Origin: Pseudomonas fluorescens
Lineage (GTDB): Bacteria; Pseudomonadota; Gammaproteobacteria; Pseudomonadales; Pseudomonadaceae
Direction: 5' to 3'
DNA: 64,000 nt
Assembly: GCF_001307155.1 (NCBI RefSeq)
Contig: NZ_CP012830.1
Coordinates: 868,001-932,000, forward strand
Position 1 is the stretch's first letter. Every line of letters starts with the position of its first letter. The position numbers and the translations under genes are program-made. The notes beneath the pieces were generated by a model. That model searched no databases. It was not told the DNA's origin and saw nothing but the letters and a program-made list of their open reading frames with translations. Below are positions 38,999 through 49,243 of this stretch, piece by piece.

Positions 38999-41289
38999 GC
39001 TCGCGCTCCTCCTATGAGCTCAACCACTGCATCGAGCAGTGCATCGTCATGAAAGCTGGCCTTGGCTAGATAGTAGTCGGCTCCAGCATCCAGCCCACGA
39101 CGACGGTCTTCTTCACGATCCTTGTAGGACACCACCATCACCGGCAGCGATTGCAGCCGATTGTCACGGCGCAACAATGAAACCAGCTCGATCCCGTCCA
39201 TGCGCGGCATATCAATGTCGGTAATCAGCAGGTCGAAATCCTCGGCACGCAGCGCGTTCCAGCCGTCCATGCCGTCAACCGCAACGGCCACGTCATAACC
39301 CCGATTGAGCAACAGCTTGCGTTGCAACTCACGCACCGTCAGTGAGTCATCGACCACCAGAATACGTTTGCGTGCAGCGACGGCAGCCTGTTGGCTGTGT
39401 CGGGCGATCCGTTCCAGGCGACCGGTATTGAGCAGTTTGTCCACCGAGCGGAGCAGGTCTTCGACGTCGACGATCAACACCACCGACCCGTCATCGAGCA
39501 AGGCCCCGGCAGAAATGTCCTGAACCTTGCCCAGCCGCTCATCCAGCGGCAGTACCACCAACGTGCGCTCGCCGATAAAACGCTCGACGGCCACACCGTA
39601 CACCGTGTCGCGGTCACGGATGACCACGACTTTAAGGGTCGCCGGGCTGTTCTGACTCGCCGGGCGGTTGAGCAACTGGCTGGCCGCAACGAGGCCAACG
39701 TGTCGACCTTCGTGCCAGAAGTGCTGACGACCTTCCACCTGGACGATGTCGTCCGACGCCAAATCGCACATGCGCTCGATGTGCGCCAGTGGAAAGGCAT
39801 ACGCCTCCTCGCCCACTTCCACCACCAGACTGCGCACCACCGACAACGTCAACGGCACCTCAAGCTGGAAACGACTGCCCTCGCCGGCCTTCTGTTCCAG
39901 CACCACAGCGCCGCGTAACTGGCGGACCATGTGCTGAACCGCATCCAGGCCTACGCCACGCCCGGACACCTCGGTAACTTTGTCGCGCAGGCTGAAGCCC
40001 GGCAGGAAGAGGAACGTCAGCAGCTCTTCTTCGCTCAACTGCGCCGCGGTCTCGGCCGGCGACAATTGACGTTCGACGATACTGGCGCGCACTTGTTCCA
40101 GGTCCACGCCATGGCCATCGTCGCTCAATTCCAGCAACAGCAGCCCGGCCTGGTTGGACGCGCGCAAGCGAATCAGCCCTTCGGCAGGCTTGCCGGCCAG
40201 CAGGCGTTGCTCGGGTGTTTCGATGCCGTGATCTACCGCATTGCGCAACAAATGGGTCAGCGGCGCTTCGAGCTTCTCCAGCACGTCGCGATCGACCTGG
40301 GTCTTTTCACCCTCGATTTCCAGCCGCACCTGCTTGCCCAGACTACGTCCCAGATCGCGAACCATTCGCGCCTGCCCGGTCAGCACATCGGCAAACGGCC
40401 GCATGCGACAGGCCAGCGCCGTGTCATACAGCACCTGAGCGCGCTGACTCGCCTGCCAGGCAAACTCATCAAGCTCAGCGGTTTTCTCAGCCAGCAACTG
40501 CTGCGATTCGGCCAACAGCCGCCGCGCATCGCCGAGCGCCTCCAGGGCTTCAAGGCCCAGGTCATGCCCCTTGAGGTGCACGTTGAGGTTTTCCAGGGCG
40601 CGCAGACTGTTGCTCTGCGTGCGTTTGAGACGCTGCATTGTTGCCAGGTAAGGCTTGAGACGCAGGGTTTCCACCAGCGACTTGCTCGACAGATCGAGCA
40701 GACTGTTCAAGCGCTCGGCAGTCACCCGCAACACCCGCTCGCCACCTTCGGTGACGCGCTTGGCTTTACGCGACGCCTCGACCGAGGCCGCCAGCGACGA
40801 CTCGAGTTCCGACACCAGGTCCGGCGGCTCGACGTGCGGTGCCGGTGGCTCGGGCGGCAATGAGGGCTGTGCCACAGCAGGTGCTGCAACCGCCGCCAAT
40901 GGATCGAGCAAACGCCCCATCAGCGCCACGTAGGCTTCGATATCGCCCGGCCCCACGTTGGCACTGCCTGGCGTGGCGATGCGCATCAGCAAGTCCGTGC
41001 CTTGCAGCAGCGCATCAATGTGTTCGGGGCGCAGAAAAAGTCGACCCTCCTGCGCGCTGACCAGGCAATCTTCCATCACATGAGAAACGCTGACTCCGGC
41101 ATCCACACCGACGATCCGCGCCGCGCCCTTGAGCGAATGCGCGGCGCGCATGCAAGCTTCCAGCTGATCGGCCTGGGTCGGGTCACGCTCCAGCGCCAGC
41201 AACCCGGCGCTGAGCACCTGGGTCTGGGCCTCGGCTTCAAGACTGAAGAGTTCCAGCAATGACGCGTCGCGCATTTGATCGGGGGTCAT
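38995..41289 (-). CDS. wspE: WspE hybrid CheA histidine kinase/response regulator
   Basis: A 764-residue CheA-type kinase with an extra receiver. The Hpt domain holds phospho-His51 (AAHSLKGAARI). A Pro/Ala-rich linker follows (about 140-165). The ATPase domain has the N box HLLRNAVDHGIE and GRGVGLDAV, then a CheW-like domain and a C-terminal receiver with Asp691 (LLITDIDMPRMDG). It phosphorylates WspR and WspF in response to surface contact sensed by WspA. Confidence 0.96.
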   Translation of the reverse strand: MTPDQMRDASLLELFSLEAEAQTQVLSAGLLALERDPTQADQLEACMRAAHSLKGAARIVGVDAGVSVSHVMEDCLVSAQEGRLFLRPEHIDALLQGTDLLMRIATPGSANVGPGDIEAYVALMGRLLDPLAAVAAPAVAQPSLPPEPPAPHVEPPDLVSELESSLAASVEASRKAKRVTEGGERVLRVTAERLNSLLDLSSKSLVETLRLKPYLATMQRLKRTQSNSLRALENLNVHLKGHDLGLEALEALGDARRLLAESQQLLAEKTAELDEFAWQASQRAQVLYDTALACRMRPFADVLTGQARMVRDLGRSLGKQVRLEIEGEKTQVDRDVLEKLEAPLTHLLRNAVDHGIETPEQRLLAGKPAEGLIRLRASNQAGLLLLELSDDGHGVDLEQVRASIVERQLSPAETAAQLSEEELLTFLFLPGFSLRDKVTEVSGRGVGLDAVQHMVRQLRGAVVLEQKAGEGSRFQLEVPLTLSVVRSLVVEVGEEAYAFPLAHIERMCDLASDDIVQVEGRQHFWHEGRHVGLVAASQLLNRPASQNSPATLKVVVIRDRDTVYGVAVERFIGERTLVVLPLDERLGKVQDISAGALLDDGSVVLIVDVEDLLRSVDKLLNTGRLERIARHSQQAAVAARKRILVVDDSLTVRELQRKLLLNRGYDVAVAVDGMDGWNALRAEDFDLLITDIDMPRMDGIELVSLLRRDNRLQSLPVMVVSYKDREEDRRRGLDAGADYYLAKASFHDDALLDAVVELIGGARA

Positions 41290-41969
41290 GTCAGGCTCCG
41301 GGTCACGGCGGACAACACCTGTTCTTCATCCAGCCAGCGCAGGCTGCGACCTCTGAATTGCAGGACGCCACGGGTGTACTTGGCACTGGCCTGCTCACCT
41401 GAGCGGGACGCGGCGTCGAGAATCCGCTCATCAATGGCATGAATCCCGTCCACCTCATCCACCGGCACCACCACCGGGCCGCCGTGAGCAGCAATGATCA
41501 ACATGCGCGGCATGATCCGCACGCCAGAGGCAACACCGGCGGTCGCTTCCAGCCCGAGCAATTCCACCAGCGACAGGCACGCCACCAGCGCGCCACGCAC
41601 ATTCGCCACCCCCAGCAGCGCCCGCGAACGCTGATGCGGCAGCGAATGAATCGCCTGCATCGGCGCCACTTCCACCAGGCTGCGGGTGGCCAGGGCGAGC
41701 CATTCTTCGCCGAGGCGGAACATCAACAGCGAGCGCGTGACCACGTCCGTTTCAACGGCAGTGGACACTTGCGCGCGGTCGTCCTGCTGCAAGGCATAGC
41801 GATCCAGCAAACGTGTCGCCGCCGCGGAATACACCGCGCAATTGCGACAGTGAATGTGTTCGACCAGCAGCGGGCAGGACTTGTCGCCGTGGATACCGAT
41901 ACGGTTCCAGCAGTCGTCGATAGCCTGGGCATCTGCATGGGTCACGTTCAGCGAAACAGTACCGGTCAT
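41286..41969 (-). CDS. wspD: WspD CheW-like coupling protein
   Basis: A 227-residue coupling protein. The CheW domain occupies about residues 75-220 (LLMFRLGEEWLALATRSL, ALLGVANVRGALVACLSL). The N-terminal 70 residues contain a small Cys/His-rich segment (CPLLVEHIHCRNC) not found in plain CheW proteins. One of two CheW proteins in the operon, linking WspA to WspE. Overlaps both neighbours by 4 nt. Confidence 0.93.
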   Translation of the reverse strand: MTGTVSLNVTHADAQAIDDCWNRIGIHGDKSCPLLVEHIHCRNCAVYSAAATRLLDRYALQQDDRAQVSTAVETDVVTRSLLMFRLGEEWLALATRSLVEVAPMQAIHSLPHQRSRALLGVANVRGALVACLSLVELLGLEATAGVASGVRIMPRMLIIAAHGGPVVVPVDEVDGIHAIDERILDAASRSGEQASAKYTRGVLQFRGRSLRWLDEEQVLSAVTRSLT

Positions 41970-43243
41970 CGTTTACGCTCACTGTCAGCGGTGCGCTCAT
42001 TACGAGCAGCGCGTTGCTGCAATCGACGGGCACCGGACGCATCCCCCTGGGACGCCAGTAACACCGACAGGTGCATCAGTGCTTCGGGATGCTGCGGTTG
42101 CAAATACAGCGCCTTGCGATAAAAACCCTGGGCTTCCAGCACGTTGCCGGCGACATCACTGAGCAGCCCCAGCCAGTAAAACACCTGCGCCACCGGCTCA
42201 TGGTGGCGCAGGTATTCCTCACAGGCGGCCTGCGCTTCGAGGCTTTTACCTTCGTTGGCGAGGGTTGCAATGCTTGCCAGCAGCGCGGCCGCATCGGTAT
42301 TCGGTGCTTTCTCAAGGCTCGCACGCGGCGCCGGTGCAACAGCGGCAAACGGTCGGCTGCGCACTGGCGGTGGTGAAACGCTGCGCAGCGGCAAACTCAC
42401 CGGCAACGGCGGTGCACTAAACACGGAGGGCGGCGCGGGTTCAGGCTCGCTGTGACGGCTGAAAGCGAAGGATTGTGGGATACCGATCGAACGCATCCCC
42501 AGATGCCCCAGCAAACTGCCTTCGGCCGGGCCGATAAACAGCACGCCCTCTATATGAGTCAGGCGCTTGAGCACCTGGAGAACCTGTTGCTGGGTAGGCT
42601 GATCGAAATAGATCAGCAGGTTGCGACAAAACACAAAGTCATAGGCTGGCTCATTGGCCAGCAAGGTCGGGTCCAGCAGGTTGCCCACCTGCAAACGCAC
42701 CTGTTCGCGCACCCGCTCGCTGACGCGATAGCCGTCGTCTTCGGTGCTGAAGTAGCGCTCGCGGAAATCGGTTTGCTGCCCACGAAAGGAGTTCTTGCCG
42801 TACAGCGCACGCTTGGCTCGCTCGACCGACAGCGGACTGACGTCCACCCCGTCGACCTTGAACTGGTGCGGCGCAAGCCCACCATCGAATAACGCCATGG
42901 CAATCGAATACGGTTCTTCGCCAGTCGAGCACGGCAGGCTGAGAATCCGCAACGCACGCATACCCTTGATCTCGGCCAGGCGCTTGAGCGCCAGCCTGGC
43001 CAGCGTGGCAAAGGATTCCGGGTAACGGAAAAACCAGGTTTCCGGGACGATCACGCCTTCGATCAATGCCTGTTGCTCGTCTGCCGAGCCTCGCAGTCGC
43101 AGCCAGTACTCATCGGCCGTTTCCACCTGCTGCGCGGTCATGCGCTGGCGCACGGCCCGCTCGATGATCGCTGGGCCGACGGAGTTCACGTCCAGACCGA
43201 TACGTTCTTTGAGGAAGTCGAAAAAGCGCTGGTCGCAGCTCAT
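41966..43243 (-). CDS. wspC: WspC chemoreceptor methyltransferase (CheR-like) with TPR
   Basis: A 425-residue protein: CheR N-terminal and S-adenosylmethionine-binding domains (about 1-265; LSLPCSTGEEPYSIAM and FVFCRNLLIYFD blocks), a Pro-rich linker (about 270-315) and a C-terminal tetratricopeptide region (about 330-410, VFYWLGLLSDVAGNVLEAQGF...). It methylates WspA and thereby activates the pathway, opposing WspF. Confidence 0.95.
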   Translation of the reverse strand: MSCDQRFFDFLKERIGLDVNSVGPAIIERAVRQRMTAQQVETADEYWLRLRGSADEQQALIEGVIVPETWFFRYPESFATLARLALKRLAEIKGMRALRILSLPCSTGEEPYSIAMALFDGGLAPHQFKVDGVDVSPLSVERAKRALYGKNSFRGQQTDFRERYFSTEDDGYRVSERVREQVRLQVGNLLDPTLLANEPAYDFVFCRNLLIYFDQPTQQQVLQVLKRLTHIEGVLFIGPAEGSLLGHLGMRSIGIPQSFAFSRHSEPEPAPPSVFSAPPLPVSLPLRSVSPPPVRSRPFAAVAPAPRASLEKAPNTDAAALLASIATLANEGKSLEAQAACEEYLRHHEPVAQVFYWLGLLSDVAGNVLEAQGFYRKALYLQPQHPEALMHLSVLLASQGDASGARRLQQRAARNERTADSERKR

Positions 43244-43776
43244 AGGCGCTCCTCAAGCATCGCCAGGTCCAGCGGCGGCGACGGGAACAGCAGCGCCCGC
43301 ACCTGGGCATCCAGCAAGTCTGCGACACGCACCCATTGCAGCAGGCCTTGGGCGTCTTCACGCACCGGCCCCAAATACGGCGCCTGACGGTTATCCAGGC
43401 CATAGGGCTGGAAGTCCGCCGGGTTGCAACGCAGGGTGTCGGTGGCCTGCTCGAGAATCAGCCCGAGCAATTGCCGGGGCGTGGTGTCATCCGGCTGATA
43501 ATGCACCAGCACCAATCGAGTGCTGGTGCGCGCCTGGGCCGGCTGACCGAACGCCAGCTCGCCGACATCGATTACCGGCACCACCGCGCCGCGATAGGCA
43601 AACACCCCCGCGACCCATGAAGGCGTCCCGGCAATCGGTTTGAGCGGCAGGCGCGGCAGCACTTCGGCCACTTCAATGGCTTGCAATGCATAACGCTCGT
43701 CACCGATACGAAACACCAGAAACAATGACTGCCTGGGCGCCATGCCTGCGCCGCGTTTCGCCACGAGTTCGCTCAT
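43240..43776 (-). CDS. wspB: WspB CheW-like coupling protein
   Basis: A 178-residue CheW protein (FLVFRIGDERYALQAIEVAEVL, GVFAYRGAVVPVIDV). It works with WspD as adaptor between receptor WspA and kinase WspE. Its ATG overlaps the wspA stop by one base (TGATG), indicating translational coupling; it overlaps wspC by 4 nt. Confidence 0.94.
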   Translation of the reverse strand: MSELVAKRGAGMAPRQSLFLVFRIGDERYALQAIEVAEVLPRLPLKPIAGTPSWVAGVFAYRGAVVPVIDVGELAFGQPAQARTSTRLVLVHYQPDDTTPRQLLGLILEQATDTLRCNPADFQPYGLDNRQAPYLGPVREDAQGLLQWVRVADLLDAQVRALLFPSPPLDLAMLEERL

Positions 43777-45398
43777 CAGACTTTAAATCGCGAGACGCCG
43801 CCGCGCAGCCCCACGGCCACCTGGCTCAGCTCGTCGATGGCGGAACTGGCCTGACGCAAGGACTCGACCGTCTGGCTGCTGGCATCGCCCAACTGCACCA
43901 GCGCGTGGTTGATCTGCTCAGCCCCTGTAGCCTGGGCCTGCATGCCTTCGTTGACCATCAACACCCGCGGCGCCAGCGCCTGAACCTGATGGATGATTTG
44001 CGACAGCTGTTCGCCGACCTGCTGCACTTCGGACATGCCACGGCGGACTTCTTCAGAGAATTTGTCCATGCCCATGACGCCGGCCGACACCGCCGACTGG
44101 ATCTCGCGAACCATCTGCTCGATGTCGTAGGTGGCGACGGCGGTCTGGTCTGCCAGACGTCGAACTTCGGTGGCGACCACGGCAAAACCGCGACCGTATT
44201 CACCGGCCTTTTCCGCTTCGATGGCGGCGTTCAGCGACAGCAGGTTGGTCTGGTCCGCGACCTTGACGATGGTCACCACCACCTGATTGATGTTGCCGGC
44301 CTTCTCGTTGAGGATCGCCAGTTTGGCATTGACCAAGTCGGCCGCGCCCATCACCGAGTGCATGGTCTCTTCCATCCGCGCCAGCCCCTGTTGACCGGAA
44401 CCGGCCAGCACCGAGGCCTGATCGGCGGCGGTGGAGACTTCGGTCATGGTCCGCACCAGGTCCCGCGAGGTGGCGGCGATTTCACGCGAGGTGGCGCCGA
44501 TTTCGGTGGTAGTGGCCGCCGTTTCAGTGGCGGTCGCCTGCTGCTGTTTGGAGGTGGCGGCGATTTCGGTCACCGAGGTGGTGACCTGTACCGAGGAACG
44601 CTGCGCCTGGGACACCAGCGAGGTCAGCTCGGTCATCATGTCGTTGAAGCCGGTTTCCACCGCGCCGAATTCGTCTTTGCGATCGAGGTTCAAACGGCTG
44701 CTGAGATCGCCGGTGCGCATGATGTCGAGGATCTGCACGATGCGATTCATCGGCGCCATGATCGCGCGCATCAACAGCAGGCCACAGAGGCCGGCGGCGA
44801 TGACCGCCACCAGCAAAGACACGCCCATGCTGGCTTTTGCCGCAGTAACTGCTTGGCGGATGGCCTCGGTAGCGTTAGCGGATTGATCACGATTGCTATC
44901 AATCACAGCATTCAACTGCTTGCGGCCATCGACCCACGCGGGCGTCAACTCCTGCTCCAGCGCCAGACGAGCCTGTTCGTATTGTTTTTGCTGATACAGC
45001 CCGACGACTTTAGCCAACGCTTGGTTGTACGTTTGATAACGAGCCTCGAACGCTTCGAACCCGGCCCGATCCTCGGTGGTGAAGATCGTTTTCCGATAGT
45101 TGCCCATCTCGTCTTTCAGGTGCGCCTCGGCGCCCTTGTACAGCTCCAGGTCAGCGGCACTCATGTCGCGATGTTCCGAGAGGCCAACGATCCGTTGGGT
45201 CAAGACGTAAGTGTCGACCCAGGCGCCACGAATCATCGAGCTGTAATACAGCCCCGGAACGGCATCCGACTGGACCGTTTCCTCGCTGGATTCAATCTTC
45301 AGCAGACTCGAGAACGAGACCATGACCATCAGCAGCATGATGGCGATAATTACCGCAAAGCTCGCCAAAATGCGTTGGCGCAACGTCCAGTTCTTCAC
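43776..45398 (-). CDS. wspA: WspA methyl-accepting chemotaxis protein (surface sensor)
   Basis: A 540-residue receptor with two membrane helices (about 9-33 and 190-212), a periplasmic four-helix-type sensor region between them, a HAMP segment (about 213-265) and a long cytoplasmic signalling coiled coil. Its hairpin tip is recognisable as [20 protein letters not shown] and [15 protein letters not shown]. Head of the wsp operon: senses surface contact and activates WspE, hence WspR and c-di-GMP. Confidence 0.95.
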   Translation of the reverse strand: MKNWTLRQRILASFAVIIAIMLLMVMVSFSSLLKIESSEETVQSDAVPGLYYSSMIRGAWVDTYVLTQRIVGLSEHRDMSAADLELYKGAEAHLKDEMGNYRKTIFTTEDRAGFEAFEARYQTYNQALAKVVGLYQQKQYEQARLALEQELTPAWVDGRKQLNAVIDSNRDQSANATEAIRQAVTAAKASMGVSLLVAVIAAGLCGLLLMRAIMAPMNRIVQILDIMRTGDLSSRLNLDRKDEFGAVETGFNDMMTELTSLVSQAQRSSVQVTTSVTEIAATSKQQQATATETAATTTEIGATSREIAATSRDLVRTMTEVSTAADQASVLAGSGQQGLARMEETMHSVMGAADLVNAKLAILNEKAGNINQVVVTIVKVADQTNLLSLNAAIEAEKAGEYGRGFAVVATEVRRLADQTAVATYDIEQMVREIQSAVSAGVMGMDKFSEEVRRGMSEVQQVGEQLSQIIHQVQALAPRVLMVNEGMQAQATGAEQINHALVQLGDASSQTVESLRQASSAIDELSQVAVGLRGGVSRFKV

Positions 45399-45490
45399 AG
45401 TCAGTCCTCGGGGCCGTTCAAATGGAGGGGAGTATAGCCGAGGGCTCGCTGCGTTTTATAAGCGGTGCATCTCAAGTAGCAACGAAACAC

Positions 45491-45624
45491 CTGTGGCGAG
45501 GGAGCTTGCTCCCGCTGGAGCGCGTAGCGCTCCCAATATTGGCAATGACAATTCTTCAGATGGATCTCATTCGCCGGTTTTGGGGCTGCTACGCAGCCCA
45601 GCGGGAGCAAGCTCCCTCGCCACA
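45491..45624. repeat. REPIN (paired REP, GTGGCGAGGG type)
   Basis: CTGTGGCGAGGGAGCTTGCT at the left, its inverse at the right, between the wspA promoter region and the convergent end of the DUF6124 gene. Confidence 0.85.
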
Positions 45625-45635
45625 CCGTGGTGCTG

Positions 45636-46004
45636 CTAAGTCTCTGGCTGATCGAAGTTATCCAGCGCCCGATTCACCGCCAACTCGGCCAGGGAAATCA
45701 TCTGCTGAATCGCCAGCGCGGTATTGCGTTTGGGGCCTTCAAGCTCAAACGCCAGATCGCTGGCCATGACATTCACCGAGGCGAGGGTTTCGCAGGCGTG
45801 GGCCAGCAGGGTTTCGCTGTCGACGTCGGGGGCAATGACGAAAATGCAGCCGGGACGGCGGTCGGCTAGCAACGTCTTGGTTTCCGGCAGCACCAGGTAA
45901 TGATCGAGCGCACGGTGCGCGGCGGCGTGGAGTTCTTTTGAGTCGAGGGACGCGTAGGGGGAAACCGGGTCGGTTTCGGGTGGATTTGGGGTGGCTTTGA
46001 ACAT
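45636..46004 (-). CDS. DUF6124 family protein
   Basis: A 122-residue protein starting MFKATPNPPETDPVSPY, of a family common and often multicopy in Pseudomonas and called DUF6124. The N-terminus is Pro-rich and disordered-looking; the rest is helical (ELHAAAHRALDHYL, TLLAHACETLASVNVMASDLAFEL, MISLAELAVNRALDNF). Function unknown. The start at 46004 is the family start. The long upstream region on the same strand carries the repeated motifs described separately. Confidence 0.75.
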   Translation of the reverse strand: MFKATPNPPETDPVSPYASLDSKELHAAAHRALDHYLVLPETKTLLADRRPGCIFVIAPDVDSETLLAHACETLASVNVMASDLAFELEGPKRNTALAIQQMISLAELAVNRALDNFDQPET

Positions 46005-46034
46005 TGGCTTAGCTCTCTTTGAGTGAGGCTGCAA

Positions 46035-46215
46035 CCTGTTCGCGACTAAACGAATGGGTGGCGGCTATACGCAGGTTAGTCGACCGACGAGCTAAGAAAT
46101 CGGCGCGCCCGAGGGCGCCCTGCGCACAGCCACCATCAAGTGCAGGGATGGGATACCTGACTGATCAGCACTGATGCGACTTAGCTACGGCAGGCGACTA
46201 AACCCGATCACTGAT
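46035..46215 (-). other. Possible structured leader of the DUF6124 gene
   Basis: On the minus strand this non-coding segment holds two copies of GTTTAGTCGC (about 46204-46195 and 46053-46044) and related words TAGCTAAGTCGC and TTAGCTCGTCGG. It also contains a strong hairpin GGCGCCC/GGGCGCGCC (about 46119-46101). The arrangement suggests a structured 5' UTR or small RNA rather than a gene. Short open frames here and at 46208-46477 lack ribosome sites and look spurious. Confidence 0.4.
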
Positions 46216-46597
46216 GGGCAGTGACACGGGAACAATAGAGGCGACGACCAAGACGCACAAGCCGGCGGATTCTGGCGCAGGTGTAGGCAGCGACGCAAGG
46301 CAACGTAGCCTCCGACCGAGGCTTTGGGGAAAGAATAAACAGATCAGAAATTGCGCACGGGTTTGTGGCGAGCGGAGCGTGCCCTCCGTTGGGCTGCGTA
46401 ACGGTCCAAAAAGATCTTTTCACTTCAAAACCACATCATGCCGCACGGCGGACGACCAGAGGCTTACCGAGAGGTAGGCCTTTTTTGTGCAAAAAATCAC
46501 CTGATGAAACGTATCAGCTAGCAACAAAAAACCCATAAATTCAAAAAAATGGAATTTTTACTTGATCTTGAAAATTCACTGACTTACAGTGAAATCA

Positions 46598-46613
46598 CTG
46601 TATGGATATACAG
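46598..46613. promoter_or_regulatory. LexA (SOS) box upstream of the levansucrase gene
   Basis: CTGTATGGATATACAG fits the LexA consensus CTGT-N8-ACAG, with 14 of 16 bases identical to CTGTATAAATATACAG. It lies 49 nt before the levansucrase start. The left half is also part of a second inverted repeat, TACAGT-N6-ACTGTA (46585-46602). In P. syringae the levansucrase genes lscB/C are driven by a phage-associated promoter element, so a phage-type operator here is plausible. Confidence 0.65.
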
Positions 46614-46661
46614 TCACTAACGAAGATTCATTTAAATATATTCATGGATGAGGTACTCCCT

Positions 46662-47942
46662 ATGAAAAGCAACACTGAAAAACTTGGTCAGCTTCCCCAC
46701 CAGCCCAGCTTGTGGACCCGCGCCGACGCGCTAAAAGTTCACGCCGATGATCCGACCACTACCCAGCCTCTGGTCAGTGCGGATTTCCCGGTATTGAGCA
46801 ACGAGGTGTTCATCTGGGACACCATGCCGCTGCGCGATATCGACGGTAACGTGGCTTCTGTCGACGGCTGGTCGGTCATTTTCACCTTGACGGCAGATCG
46901 TCACCCGAATGATCCGGAGTACATCGACGAGAACGGTAATTACGACATCATCCGAGACTGGAACGATCGTCATGGTCGGGCAAAGATGTACTACTGGTTT
47001 TCCCGCACCGGTAAAGACTGGCAGTTTGGTGGTCGCGTGATGGCGCAAGGTGTGTCTCCAACCACGCGTGAATGGGCTGGCTCCCCGATTCTGCTGAACG
47101 ACCAGGGCGACGTGGATTTGTATTACACCGCCGTCACGCCGGGCGCCACGATCGTCAAGGTGCGTGGCCGCGTGGTCACTACCGAGCATGGCGTCGAGAT
47201 GGTGGGCTTCAAAAAGGTTACGTCGCTGTTCGAGGCTGACGGCGAGATCTATCAGACCGAAACGCAGAATCCGTACTGGGGCTTCCGTGATCCATGGCCG
47301 TTCCGCGATCCGAAAGACGGCAAGTTGTACATGCTGTTTGAGGGCAACGTGGCCGGTGAGCGTGGTTCGCACAAGGTCGGCGAAGCTGAAATCGGCGACG
47401 TACCGCCGGGCTATGAAGATGTCGGTAACTCGCGCTTCCAAACCGCCTGTGTCGGTATCGCCGTAGCAAATGACGAAGATGGCGACGACTGGGAAATGTT
47501 GCCGCCACTGCTGACTGCAGTAGGCGTCAATGACCAGACCGAACGTCCACACTTCCTGTTTCAGGACGGCAAATACTATTTGTTCACCATCAGCCATAAA
47601 TTCACTTATGCCGACGGTGTGACCGGTCCGGACGGGGTGTACGGTTTCGTCGCGGATTCGCTCTTCGGCCCTTACGTGCCACTGAACGGTTCCGGTCTGG
47701 TGCTGGGCAACCCCTCTTCCCAGCCATTTCAAACCTATTCACATTACGTGATGCCTAATGGCCTGGTGACTTCGTTCATCGACACCGTACCCACAAAGGA
47801 AAGCGACACCGGAATGCAGTACCGGGTCGGCGGCACTGAAGCGCCGACAGTGGGCATCAAGGTGAAAGGGCAGCAGACTTTCGTGGTGGCCGAATATGAC
47901 TATGGTTACATTCCCCCGATGATTGATGTAACGCTGAAATAG
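46662..47942 (+). CDS. lsc: Levansucrase (GH68)
   Basis: A 426-residue glycoside hydrolase family 68 enzyme that cleaves sucrose and polymerises fructose into levan. Catalytic residues are the nucleophile Asp53 (VFIWDTMPL), the transition-state Asp210 (WGFRDPWPF) and the acid/base Glu294 (NDQTERPHF). It resembles P. syringae LscB/LscC closely and, like them, has no classical signal peptide. The ATG at 46662 has GAGG 8 nt upstream; an upstream in-frame ATG at 46602 overlaps the LexA-like box and is unlikely. Upstream DNA (46490-46661) is strikingly AT-rich. Confidence 0.95.
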   Translation: MKSNTEKLGQLPHQPSLWTRADALKVHADDPTTTQPLVSADFPVLSNEVFIWDTMPLRDIDGNVASVDGWSVIFTLTADRHPNDPEYIDENGNYDIIRDWNDRHGRAKMYYWFSRTGKDWQFGGRVMAQGVSPTTREWAGSPILLNDQGDVDLYYTAVTPGATIVKVRGRVVTTEHGVEMVGFKKVTSLFEADGEIYQTETQNPYWGFRDPWPFRDPKDGKLYMLFEGNVAGERGSHKVGEAEIGDVPPGYEDVGNSRFQTACVGIAVANDEDGDDWEMLPPLLTAVGVNDQTERPHFLFQDGKYYLFTISHKFTYADGVTGPDGVYGFVADSLFGPYVPLNGSGLVLGNPSSQPFQTYSHYVMPNGLVTSFIDTVPTKESDTGMQYRVGGTEAPTVGIKVKGQQTFVVAEYDYGYIPPMIDVTLK

Positions 47943-48086
47943 TATCGAAGCAATATAGGGCCTTCAGGCACCGGGTTTGAATTCGATAACAAACACGTTG
48001 TGGATATGATCGAGATATCCGCGCCTGACTCACTGCGACTTGATCGGGAGCCGCATTGAACAATGCGTAACATCGACCCTTCGGAA

Positions 48087-48108
48087 CTGGCTGCATGGAT
48101 GCAGCCAG
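48087..48108. terminator. Hairpin between levansucrase and LysR genes
   Basis: CTGGCTGCAT (48087-48096) pairs perfectly with ATGCAGCCAG (48099-48108), about 150 nt past the levansucrase stop. There is no T tract; it may be a terminator aided by Rho, or a regulatory palindrome for the LysR gene. Confidence 0.4.
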
Positions 48109-48225
48109 TAACGGGGCTCTCCCCTCCCCCTATCCCCTATCCCCAACCAAGCCCCTGCCTGGGCATCGATTAAAAAGATATACACTCTGGCAAATCTATA
48201 AAAACCGCCCACCGGGTAATTCCCC

Positions 48226-49140
48226 ATGATGACCTTGCGTCAGATCCGTCACTTCATCGCCGTGGCCGAGACCGGCTCGATCTCGTCTGCCGCACAAGCG
48301 GTGTACATTTCCCAGTCCACCTTGACCCTGGCGATCCAGCAGCTTGAGCAAGAAATTGGCGTCAGCCTGTTCAATCGCCACGCCAAGGGCATGACCCTCA
48401 CCCACCAGGGCCATCAGTTCCTGCGTCAGGCGCACTTGATCCTGGCCACGGTCGACAACGCCAAACGCAGCCTTCAGCAAAGTACCGATCAGGTCGCCGG
48501 CCAGTTGACCATCGGCGTAACCAGCCTGGTCGCTGGTTACTACCTCGCCGATTTGCTCACCCGTTTTCAACGCGCCTACCCCAACGTCGACATTCGCGTA
48601 ACGGAAGACGAGCGGCCCTACATCGAGCATTTGCTGGTCAGCGGCGAAATCGATGTCGGGGTGCTGATCCTCTCCAACCTTGAGGATCGCCATGCGCTGC
48701 AAACCGAGGTACTCACGCATTCACCGCACCGCCTGTGGCTGCCGGCCCAGCACCCGTTGCTGGAGCACGACAGCATCAACCTCGCCGATGTCGCCCGTGA
48801 GCCGTTGATTCAATTGAACGTCGATGAAATGGACCGCAACGCCCAGCGCATGTGGTCGGCAGCCTCTTTGCAACCGCGCATCACCTTGCGCACGGCCTCC
48901 ACCGAGGCCGTTCGAAGCCTGGTGGCGGCCGGCCTTGGCGTGTCGATTCAACCCGACATGACCTACCGCCCCTGGTCGCTGGAAGGCGACATCATCGAAG
49001 CGCGAGCGATCGCCGACCTCAGCCAGACCCTCGACGTCGGCCTGGCCTGGCGTCGTGGCACCGCCCGCCCGGCGTTGGTCGATCCGTTCCTGACCGTCGC
49101 CCGCGAGCAGCCTCACGGCGGGCGCAAGTCATCTATTTAA
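48226..49140 (+). CDS. LysR family transcriptional regulator
   Basis: A 304-residue LysR-type regulator: winged helix-turn-helix ([20 protein letters not shown], about 5-24, with recognition helix near [13 protein letters not shown]) and a periplasmic-binding-like effector domain (about 92-295). It precedes, in the same direction, the polyamine/aminobutyraldehyde cluster and is a candidate regulator of it; the co-inducer is unknown. Confidence 0.9.
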   Translation: MMTLRQIRHFIAVAETGSISSAAQAVYISQSTLTLAIQQLEQEIGVSLFNRHAKGMTLTHQGHQFLRQAHLILATVDNAKRSLQQSTDQVAGQLTIGVTSLVAGYYLADLLTRFQRAYPNVDIRVTEDERPYIEHLLVSGEIDVGVLILSNLEDRHALQTEVLTHSPHRLWLPAQHPLLEHDSINLADVAREPLIQLNVDEMDRNAQRMWSAASLQPRITLRTASTEAVRSLVAAGLGVSIQPDMTYRPWSLEGDIIEARAIADLSQTLDVGLAWRRGTARPALVDPFLTVAREQPHGGRKSSI

Positions 49141-49243
49141 TCGAACGCTGCATTCAGTATTTAGTATTTGTCGCCCACAAGCCCGACCACTAGTCTCTGT
49201 GCATCTAAATAAGACGGTCGGGCCTCCAGTCACAGGGAGCACC

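Noticed and set aside
43686..45437. 583-residue Gly/His-rich open frame antisense to wspA
   Set aside because: Its repeats reflect the wspA heptads read on the other strand.
46208..46477. Overlapping 71- and 87-residue open frames upstream of the levansucrase gene
   Set aside because: Both strands are open over the same stretch, ribosome sites are absent and the translations are low-complexity; a non-coding leader or repeat is more likely.
46602..46661. Upstream ATG extending levansucrase by 20 residues
   Set aside because: It overlaps the LexA-like box and lacks a ribosome site, while the ATG at 46662 has GAGG at good spacing.
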